Source: JAUIJL01 sp965366625 (GTDB taxonomy: Bacteria; Acidobacteriota; Thermoanaerobaculia; Multivoradales; J023). Taken from it: a DNA stretch of 64,000 bases. The notes under the pieces are model-generated. The model was not told where the DNA came from and ran no database searches. It saw only the letters and a program-made list of their open reading frames with translations. Position numbers and translations under genes: made by a program. Where the stretch lies: positions 1 through 64,000 of the forward strand of contig CBDUGP010000012.1 in NCBI GenBank assembly GCA_965366625.1, read 5' to 3'. Shown here in pieces: positions 57,656 to 64,000 of this stretch (position 1 is the stretch's first letter; each line of letters starts with the position of its first letter).

Positions 57656-60133
57656 TCAAGGTGCCAAATTTTTTTCGAAAAGTCGGAAGATCCGCCGATA
57701 TTCGTCGAGCCAACTCGACGGGCGTCGAAAACCGTGGGGCTCAACGGGGTAAAGAGCGACCTCAAAGTTGGTTTGTCCTAACTCGATAAAGCGTTGGGTC
57801 AAGCGCACCGTGTCCTGGAAGAAGACGTTGTCGTCGAGCATCGGCGCACAAATCAGCAGGTGGTGCTTTAGACCCTCTGCAAATTCAATCGGCGAACTCC
57901 GGGCGTAGGCTTCCGGGTCGACTTCCGGCGTGTTGAGGATGTTCGAGGTATACGGGTGGTTGTAATGAGCCCAATCGGTCACAGGGCGAAGGGCCGCACC
58001 GGCGGCAAATAGCTCGGGCTCCTTGAACAGCGCCATCATGGTCATGAACCCACCATAGCTGCCGCCGTAGACACCCGCTCGGTCGGCATCCACGCCGTGG
58101 TTGGCAACCAGCCAGGCCACACCATCCTTCAGGTCTTCGAGTTCGGGAGTCCCCATCTGCCGATAAATTGCCGTACGCCATTCCACGCCGTAACCGGCGG
58201 ATGCGCGGTAGTCCATGTCGAGTACATGGTAGCCGTGCTCGGAAAGCCAAGTGTGGAACATGAATTCGCGGAAGTATCCGGAAAAGCCCTGGTGAGAGTT
58301 CTGGAGATAACCTGCCCCGTGGACAAAAACTACCGCTGGAATTTTGCCGTCGGCGTCGCGTAGGCGCTCGGGATTCCGTGAGGGGTAAAAGCGGGAGTAG
58401 ATCGGTCGGTCATGATGGGTCGACGGAACTTCGACGATCTTGGGCTCGACCCAATCGATAGCAGCGAAGGTGTCACTGACGGTGTGGGTTAGCCGGCGCG
58501 CTTCGGGTCCCGGGCTCGTCGCCGCAAGGTAGAGTTCGGTCGGCTGCAGCAGCGAGGAGTGTTGGAGCAGGAGCGACTCGCCGGAAGGTGAAAGCTCGAA
58601 CGTGGTCCGGCCACCCAAATCGGTGATTTGCTCGATCTTGCCCGTTTCGACTTCAACCCTATAGGTGTCGTAACGACCGGGGTGGTCGGGATTGGCGGTG
58701 AAGTAAATGAAGCGGTGATCCGGGGAAGGGGTGGGGTTGGAAACCACGGCGTCGCCACGGCTCAGCCGTACGGTTTTTCCGGAATCCAACTGATGAAGAT
58801 AGAGCTGCGACCAACCGCTTTCCTCCGAGAGGAACCACAGCCGATCTTCATCCAACCATCCGAGGTCGTTGTAGCTCCAATTGATCCAGCTGTCGAGGTG
58901 GAGATGGTGGACGGTCTGGAGTTCTGCTCCATCCTCGCTGATGGCGATCCACCGATCCTTGTTGTCGTAACTATGAATCTGTACCGCGAGCCGTTTGCCC
59001 GAGGGGCTCCACTCGAGGATCTCGATTTCCACGGCCCGTGGTTTCGATTCGTCCGCCGCTTTGGATTCGCTCGCCTGTTCCGAATCTGTGATCTTGGAAT
59101 TCTCGTCGTTTGCGGCCGATTCGGCTGCCGTGGACTGTGCTTTTTTCTTGTCCTTCTGAGCTTGCTTGAGATCGGCCAAGGGATCCTCTGAGATGCCGGA
59201 AAGCGCTGAGAGATCCAAGGTTCGTGCCTCGGCAGCTGCCACATCGATCATCATCAGGTTCTGTTCGGGCTCGGGAATGGTGCCGACCTTGGCACGAACA
59301 TCGCGGACCTCCACATAACCGTCGGCGCTGACGAAATTCGGCATGTGGTCGCCCTTGCCTTCCTCAGGCTCTGAAGGGGTCGTCAACAGGACCAGGAATC
59401 GGCCATCGGGAGACAGCTCGCTATTGAGAATCGTCACACCTTTGCCGAGATAAATCGGATTTGGGGGGGCCGTAGGGTCTGCGTGGCGTCGAGCGTCGTC
59501 CCTGGCCTCCCGCCGTTCTTTCCTTGCCTCTTGGTCGCGCACGACCTCAAATAGGCGGGTTTGTTGTTGGTCGAGAAAGCCGTCGGGCGCTTCGGTGTCG
59601 TCCGGATCGTCCTCGGTCCGCAAATCGGCAATTTGCTGTTCTAGACCGCTGTCGAGATCGCGGACGAAGAATTGATCACCCCTTTTGAAGGCAATCTTTC
59701 GATCTCCCTGTAAGAAGAGAGGCGCGGTTTCCCGGCCACTGGTTCGGGTCAGCTGGATCAGATCACCGTCGATGGAGCGAATGAAAAGGTCGCCGTTTCG
59801 CTCAAAGACCGCCCGATTCCGGTCGGTAGAGAAAACCCGCCGGGGGACGTCGATGGATCCCCACCCCTGGCCTTCAATCAGCACGGCATCGGTGGCGTCG
59901 CTCAAGGACAGCCGCAGCAGGTCGTTGAAATCGTCCTCGGCCCTCGGTTGCTCGAAATAGATCGACTTACCGTCTACGGACCAATAGGGGTTCTCGGGCG
60001 TGGCGCCGATCCATGTTGGATTGGACATGATCAGCTCGAGGGAGAGGGGCTCGGAGCCCACCGCGCCTTGGGCCGTCAACAAGACCAGCGCGGTGGAGGT
60101 CCAGAAGGCTGAGATTCGATTTCTACGGCTCAT
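57656..60133 (-). CDS. Exported S9-family (prolyl oligopeptidase-like) serine peptidase
   Basis: The 825-residue protein has a signal peptide (hydrophobic AFWTSTALVLLTAQGAVG, cut near residue 25-30), a beta-propeller N-terminal region with WD40/TolB-like blades (PEDDFNDLL-type DGKSIYFEQPRAEDD), and a C-terminal alpha/beta hydrolase. The catalytic Ser lies in VYGGSYGGFMTMM (about residue 692), the Asp in APMLDDNVF (about 767) and the His in VEPHGF (about 800). Members are dipeptidyl or oligopeptidases in the periplasm. An acidic/Lys insertion (SKITDSEQASESKAADE) interrupts the propeller. Its start overlaps the lipoprotein gene's stop by four bases. Confidence 0.92.
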   Translation of the reverse strand: MSRRNRISAFWTSTALVLLTAQGAVGSEPLSLELIMSNPTWIGATPENPYWSVDGKSIYFEQPRAEDDFNDLLRLSLSDATDAVLIEGQGWGSIDVPRRVFSTDRNRAVFERNGDLFIRSIDGDLIQLTRTSGRETAPLFLQGDRKIAFKRGDQFFVRDLDSGLEQQIADLRTEDDPDDTEAPDGFLDQQQTRLFEVVRDQEARKERREARDDARRHADPTAPPNPIYLGKGVTILNSELSPDGRFLVLLTTPSEPEEGKGDHMPNFVSADGYVEVRDVRAKVGTIPEPEQNLMMIDVAAAEARTLDLSALSGISEDPLADLKQAQKDKKKAQSTAAESAANDENSKITDSEQASESKAADESKPRAVEIEILEWSPSGKRLAVQIHSYDNKDRWIAISEDGAELQTVHHLHLDSWINWSYNDLGWLDEDRLWFLSEESGWSQLYLHQLDSGKTVRLSRGDAVVSNPTPSPDHRFIYFTANPDHPGRYDTYRVEVETGKIEQITDLGGRTTFELSPSGESLLLQHSSLLQPTELYLAATSPGPEARRLTHTVSDTFAAIDWVEPKIVEVPSTHHDRPIYSRFYPSRNPERLRDADGKIPAVVFVHGAGYLQNSHQGFSGYFREFMFHTWLSEHGYHVLDMDYRASAGYGVEWRTAIYRQMGTPELEDLKDGVAWLVANHGVDADRAGVYGGSYGGFMTMMALFKEPELFAAGAALRPVTDWAHYNHPYTSNILNTPEVDPEAYARSSPIEFAEGLKHHLLICAPMLDDNVFFQDTVRLTQRFIELGQTNFEVALYPVEPHGFRRPSSWLDEYRRIFRLFEKNLAP

Positions 60134-60858
60134 GGGGATCGAACACTCCGAAGCATGTTCAGGAACGACTCCTTCTGTGCGTCGAGCGTCGCGGCAGGGC
60201 CGGTGATCTTGAAGAACCAAGGGCCTTGATCGCCCTCAACCACAGCGCCCAGCAGGCTGAAATTGGGTTGGGCGTCGGCGGGACCACCCATGGTGCCCGA
60301 TTTCAAGGTCCCGTGCACTTGGGTCCAGGTGGCCTTAAACGCGCCGGTCTCAAAGGATTCTCGGGTCGGCTGTGAGCCTGGGTCCACTTCCATTTGAGCC
60401 ACCCAGCGGTCGAGGTTTTCGTCGATTGGCCCGCCTCCGCCGGGGCCGAAATAGAAGACCGTCAATTTGCCGGCGCCGTCTGCTCCGGGTACCTCCGCTT
60501 GGGCCAAACGCATGCTCGAGCTGGGCGTCTCCTGGATCCAACCTGCCGGCAGAGTGAAGAGTGCACCGGGAGCCTGAATCGTTTCGGCGCTGGGGTCGTT
60601 GGCCGAGTTGCGGGAGGTCACGGGGGAGAGGCCCGGCGCCGGGGCATTGCCGGCTTGGCTCTGCTCTTCTGAAGCCGGCGGCGGTGTGCTTTCCGTTGAG
60701 GATGCTGGATCGGCCGGAGACTCCGATCCACCGGAGCAACCGATCAACGATAAGACCGCAAAGGTGGCGATCAAGAGCATCGGCACCAAAATATGGCCGT
60801 AACGGGATGGTTTCGAACTCGTTTGAAAACGAAAGGCTGAGGGGTAGCGAAAGCTCAT
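60130..60858 (-). CDS. Lipoprotein co-transcribed with the S9 peptidase
   Basis: The 242-residue protein has a lipobox (AVLSLIGCSGG, about residue 40-43; Cys becomes lipidated), then a Ser/Pro/Glu/Gln-rich flexible linker, and a compact C-terminal domain with LFTLPAGWIQETPSSSMRLAQAEVP, FYFGPGGGGPIDENLDRWVAQM and QGPWFFKITGPAATLDAQ. That domain is common in small exported proteins of unknown function, and is reminiscent of PsbP-like folds. The start is ATG 60858 (ATG 60780 is possible). The stop overlaps the peptidase start, so the two probably act together in the envelope. Confidence 0.8.
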   Translation of the reverse strand: MSFRYPSAFRFQTSSKPSRYGHILVPMLLIATFAVLSLIGCSGGSESPADPASSTESTPPPASEEQSQAGNAPAPGLSPVTSRNSANDPSAETIQAPGALFTLPAGWIQETPSSSMRLAQAEVPGADGAGKLTVFYFGPGGGGPIDENLDRWVAQMEVDPGSQPTRESFETGAFKATWTQVHGTLKSGTMGGPADAQPNFSLLGAVVEGDQGPWFFKITGPAATLDAQKESFLNMLRSVRSP

Positions 60859-61184
60859 CGGTGCTCTCCGAAGACGTTGGGAGATGAAAAGGGGGCGGCT
60901 CAGGGAGCGGCGCCCGTGGTGGCGCCGTGGGTCGACAGAACGCCGAGATCGGAGAACTTACCATGTCGGAATCGGCCTGTGGAGGGGGGCGACCCTACCT
61001 CCAGGGGCAAGTCCGATGTTGACGAGAGGTCCCGGACCTGGGCCGGAGCATCTCCTGGATCGCGGCAGCGGCAGCGCGTATTGCCGAACCGAAACTGCGG
61101 CCGGTTCGTATCGCTCGGTGTAGATCGATATGATTCGACTTCACTCTTTGCACCTTCCAGAGCAACTCACGGAGATCCACAGCC
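60859..61184. promoter_or_regulatory. Divergent intergenic region upstream of the lipoprotein and ytxJ genes
   Basis: About 325 bases hold no gene I can support. On the plus strand TATGAT at 61128-61133 is a good -10 hexamer about 55 bases before the ytxJ start, but its -35 partner (TTCGTA at 18 bases) is poor. No clear terminator is visible. Confidence 0.35.
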
Positions 61185-61532
61185 ATGGCCGCATACGAAA
61201 TTCTAGATTCCCAGGAGAAGTTGGACGCACTTTTTTCGGCTCCCGAATCTCAGAGCATCATCATTTTCAAGCACAGCTTGACGTGCCCCATCTCCAGCTC
61301 GGGCCTACGTCAATACGAACGGTTTCTCGATGGGCGGGAAGATCGAGACGGAGAGTCCTTCGTTCTGATCGAAATCCAACGGCGGCGGGACTTATCAAAT
61401 CGGGTCACCGAGGTCAGTGGCGTGCGTCATGAGTCACCGCAAGCATTGCTGCTGAGGAACGGTAAAGTTGATTGGCATGCGAGCCATTCGGCGATTACCG
61501 CTGAAAGCCTGGCTGCGGCCATCGAAGAGTGA
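61185..61532 (+). CDS. ytxJ: Bacilliredoxin-like YtxJ protein
   Basis: The 115-residue, thioredoxin-like protein has IIIFKHSLTCPISSSGLRQYERFL with the single catalytic Cys of the KHS-x-x-CPIS motif, then SFVLIEIQRRRDLSNRV, GVRHESPQALLLRNGKVDWHASH. This fits YtxJ (DUF2847), a monothiol bacilliredoxin that removes bacillithiol from proteins after oxidative stress. It implies the organism makes bacillithiol, though no bshA-C gene is in the window. Confidence 0.9.
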   Translation: MAAYEILDSQEKLDALFSAPESQSIIIFKHSLTCPISSSGLRQYERFLDGREDRDGESFVLIEIQRRRDLSNRVTEVSGVRHESPQALLLRNGKVDWHASHSAITAESLAAAIEE

Positions 61533-61590
61533 AATCTTTTCTCGGGCGGTCGCCTAGCTGCCGCCCAGCTGCCGCCCACAGGGTGCTGAG

Positions 61591-62610
61591 TCAGGGACTT
61601 AGGCGGTAGCGGGCCATTTGTGAGCCCGCGGTTTTGAGCTTCTCTTGCAGCTCCGAAAAACGGGCCTCGATCTCGCGAGCTCGGCCGGCTGAGCATTCCT
61701 TGCTCAAGTGCCGCATGGATATATAAATACGTCGCAGCGGCTCATTGAGACGAGGGTCGGGTGAGTCAAAGGCTTCTTCTGAGCGCAAAAGGACCGATAC
61801 CGAGGACGAGATTTCGCGGCAGGCTCGGCCCATAGCTTTGGCGTTGTTGCTTTTTCTGGCTTTGAGGTAGGCGCCAAACGCCTTCTTTGCCGGGGTGACG
61901 GCTGGGGTGTAGATGGCGCGGTGCCAGGCGTGCATCCGTTCTCGCATGGTCGGCGCGCGGTCTTTGGGGCGCAGGGATTCTAGGTAAGCGAGATACTCGC
62001 CCTCAGCTTCGATTCCGGCAATTTGGATCGGTAGCAAATAGGGTTCAAGGGCGGCCTTTTCGGCTTCGGTGGGAACCACGAGCAGGCGGCCGAGTTCGGC
62101 TTGCTCCACTTCGATCCGGTCCAGAATTTCGCCTACCTGCTCCCCGAAACGTTCTTTGGGGGCCACAGGCAGAGCCACACCGTCGCACAACTCGGTCGTC
62201 AAATCCCGCATACGCTTCAAGGAAGCGGCGGTTTCGGCGTTGTTCTCAGAGCGCACTCCGGGCAAAAATCGATCGACCAGATCGCCCGCTCTACGGCTTG
62301 CGGCGAGGTCTGAGATTTGTGCCGCCAGCACATACTCGCGGATCCGCTCTTCGTCTTGCTCGGTGGTTTCGGTCGCCGGTAGAGCACGCCAATGGTCCAG
62401 AATCCGAACGGCGAGCACATCGCAAATATCCTTCTGGTGGTGCAGGAGCGCCATAGTAGCTGCCGCCCATTGGCCCTTGGCCGGATCGGGAGCTTCAGGC
62501 GAAGAGGCGGTGGCCGGGGTCCCGGGCACGAGAAACCCCAACAGGACCAGGCAAACGCCTCCCAGGGTAATCCGGCGGACTCGAAAATAAAACGGGGGAT
62601 TGGACTTCAT
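61591..62610 (-). CDS. Exported helical protein of unknown function
   Basis: The 339-residue protein has a signal sequence (RITLGGVCLVLLGFLVPGTPATA) and is otherwise all alpha-helical, with several heptad-like stretches such as RFGEQVGEILDRIEVEQAELGRLL and a mature region containing MRERMHAWHRAIYTPAVTPAKKAFG. Only a few Cys (DICDVLA, LTTELCDG, GRACREI, SKECSAG) are scattered, possibly as disulfides. I do not recognise a family. The ATG at 62610 is preferred, with GAGGTGAGG before it; the longer frame adds ten residues. Confidence 0.7.
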   Translation of the reverse strand: MKSNPPFYFRVRRITLGGVCLVLLGFLVPGTPATASSPEAPDPAKGQWAAATMALLHHQKDICDVLAVRILDHWRALPATETTEQDEERIREYVLAAQISDLAASRRAGDLVDRFLPGVRSENNAETAASLKRMRDLTTELCDGVALPVAPKERFGEQVGEILDRIEVEQAELGRLLVVPTEAEKAALEPYLLPIQIAGIEAEGEYLAYLESLRPKDRAPTMRERMHAWHRAIYTPAVTPAKKAFGAYLKARKSNNAKAMGRACREISSSVSVLLRSEEAFDSPDPRLNEPLRRIYISMRHLSKECSAGRAREIEARFSELQEKLKTAGSQMARYRLSP

Positions 62611-62763
62611 GAACCTCACCTCGGCGAGTATAACAGCCATAGCGTGCTAGGGTTAGCTCCGCTATCGACCCCCCGAATCTCCCCGGGGAGGTGACCTTGG
62701 ACTCGGCCGGTGAATGCGCTTCAGCACCGGTGTCTTCTGAGCATCGTTTTGCGGGATCTTAAG

Positions 62764-64000
62764 TTGAGCAGCTCTGTTTCCCATCTATCATCCATCTTCC
62801 AACGACTCGTAGAGCGGGCCGAATCGGCGCCCGGCAACCTCGCGATCCTCGATCGGGGAAGCGGAGAGTCGTTGACCTTCGGCGACCTCATCGACCGCAT
62901 TGAGCGCTGCATGGTTCGGCTTGCGGAGATTGACGGGCCGGTGGCCTTGTCTGTGGACAATCCGATCTTTTGTGATTGGTTCTTTGCCGCACGGGCGATC
63001 GACCTGCCGGTGGTCTTGATGGACGCTGCCCAATCGCCGGACGAAAAACGCCGCCTTTGTCGCCGGCTGGGCATTCGGAATTTGGTCCACCGCCTGCCTT
63101 CGAGCGTTTATGGAGCCGAAGACGCAGCTGGCCGATCGGTGAGCGTGGAAGTGCTGGACGAAGTGGCGGTCTCCCAGCCGCCGGCAGGAACCGAGATCGT
63201 CAAGCTGACCTCCGGCTCGACCGGAGCGCCGACGGGGGCCTGTTTCTCCGAGCAGGAACTGATCGTGGGTGTGGAGCAGATCGGCCGCGGCATGCAGATC
63301 GATGACGATGATCATGTGCTGCTGGTGATCCCGATGACCCACTCCTACGGTTTTGACAACGGGGCGCTCTCCCTCGCCCTGCTGGGCACTCCATTAATTT
63401 TGGAATCGCGGATTTTTCCCAAGGAAATTCTGCGCGCTTTGGTCGAAACCGAAACCAGCGTGCTGCTGTTGGTCCCGCCCCTGGTCAGGGCGCTGGGGCA
63501 GGGGGCTTGGCCAGAGCTGCCGAGGTTGCGAAGAGTGATCTGTGCGGGGGGGGTATTACCGGCCGAATTTTCGTCCGACTTTCGCCGAGCGTCCGGCGTG
63601 CCGGTGCATAATTTTTATGGCTCTTCCGAGACCGGCGGCATTTGTTTTGAGACCCGGCCCGACGATCCAACCGCTACAGGGACCGTAGGCCGCCCATTGC
63701 CGGGGGTCAACGTGGATCTAGGACCCAACGGCGAGGTCAGCGTGTTGTCGGCGGCTAATCTCTTGGCTCGCTGGGCAGAAGACGGCCCACAGCCCCCCAT
63801 GGATCGACGGGTTGAGACCGGGGACTTGGGTGAATGGACGACCGAAGGCAGATTGCGCCTGACGGGCAGAGCCGCGGATCGCCTGAATATCGGTGGGCGA
63901 AAAGTTGCGGCGGCGGAAATTGAGGCTGCGTTGCGGGCACTGCCGGAGATCAAAGGCGCGGCCGTGATCGGGGTTGAGGATCAAATGCGAGGGGATCGGG
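62764..64000 (+). CDS. Adenylate-forming enzyme (acyl-CoA/aryl-acid ligase type), truncated by the window
   Basis: A frame is open from about 62695 to the right edge without a stop. From TTG 62764 it gives over 410 residues with the AMP-binding features in order: SLTFGDLIDRIERCM, P-loop KLTSGSTGAPTG, IPMTHSYGFDNGAL, FYGSSETGGI, TVGRPLPGVNVDLG, ETGDLGEW and RLNIGGRKVAAAEIE. Such enzymes activate a carboxylic acid as an acyl-AMP and often load it on CoA or a carrier protein. GTG 62710 and TTG 62749 are other in-frame starts and none has a clear Shine-Dalgarno. Substrate and C-terminus are beyond view. Confidence 0.87.
   Translation, partial: MSSSVSHLSSIFQRLVERAESAPGNLAILDRGSGESLTFGDLIDRIERCMVRLAEIDGPVALSVDNPIFCDWFFAARAIDLPVVLMDAAQSPDEKRRLCRRLGIRNLVHRLPSSVYGAEDAAGRSVSVEVLDEVAVSQPPAGTEIVKLTSGSTGAPTGACFSEQELIVGVEQIGRGMQIDDDDHVLLVIPMTHSYGFDNGALSLALLGTPLILESRIFPKEILRALVETETSVLLLVPPLVRALGQGAWPELPRLRRVICAGGVLPAEFSSDFRRASGVPVHNFYGSSETGGICFETRPDDPTATGTVGRPLPGVNVDLGPNGEVSVLSAANLLARWAEDGPQPPMDRRVETGDLGEWTTEGRLRLTGRAADRLNIGGRKVAAAEIEAALRALPEIKGAAVIGVEDQMRGDR

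Overview
The window looks like a chromosomal segment of a moderately GC-rich Gram-negative bacterium. LpxB, an MsbA-type flippase, a lipoprotein and several exported proteins indicate an LPS-bearing outer membrane. The mix of many Ser/Thr kinases with TPR tails, a BTAD regulator, a class I HMG-CoA reductase, a bacilliredoxin (YtxJ) and phasins fits Acidobacteriota best, with Myxococcota or a related deep lineage as alternatives. This placement is inferred from gene content and reading only; no search was run. I see no phage, insertion sequence, CRISPR array or obvious genomic island. Most genes are housekeeping or envelope genes.

Layout. 1-7.1 kb: the acidic C-terminal tail of an upstream protein (probably ribosomal protein S1), an HU/IHF gene closed by a strong terminator, then a compact plus-strand run of two small membrane proteins, lpxB, msbA, yicC, gmk, rpoZ and a family-4 uracil-DNA glycosylase. 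7.2-16.7 kb: a BTAD-type regulator, a GT2/GT4 glycosyltransferase pair, an M20 peptidase, a GYF-AIM24 protein, tRNA-Gly(CCC), bactofilin and alanine dehydrogenase. 16.8-26.5 kb: a giant Zn-ribbon/kinase/TPR protein, a lone HyuB-type protein, an ALDH7-type dehydrogenase and an O-antigen-ligase-like protein. 26.5-32.9 kb: ferredoxin, a LysE-type exporter, two ArsA/GET3-type ATPases, PhaR, two phasins and a patatin-like lipase. This is the most interesting block: a granule-surface and regulator gene set without a PHA synthase in view, with a textbook promoter whose spacer holds a palindrome. 33-44.9 kb: a TPR protein, an unknown exported protein with a strong terminator, a REC-PAS-GGDEF-EAL protein, class I HMG-CoA reductase with an unusual N-terminal domain, exopolysaccharide-type glycosyltransferases and a GspE/PilB ATPase. 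45-50.5 kb: a TPR-PDZ protein and two tandem paralogous kinases. 50.6-64 kb: agmatinase-like, RadC, Hsp33, MetG-TatD, infC (which uses an AUU start), an S9 peptidase with a lipoprotein, YtxJ, an unknown exported protein, and an adenylate-forming enzyme that runs off the right edge.

Working together. The lpxB/msbA block makes and flips lipid A. The GT2/GT4 pair, the O-antigen-ligase-like protein, the polyprenyl-phosphate sugar transferase and the 40.4 kb glycosyltransferase suggest surface polysaccharide synthesis spread over several loci. Three kinases and one c-di-GMP protein give a heavy signalling load. The PhaR/phasin/patatin/ArsA run is best read as carbon-storage or lipid-granule biology.
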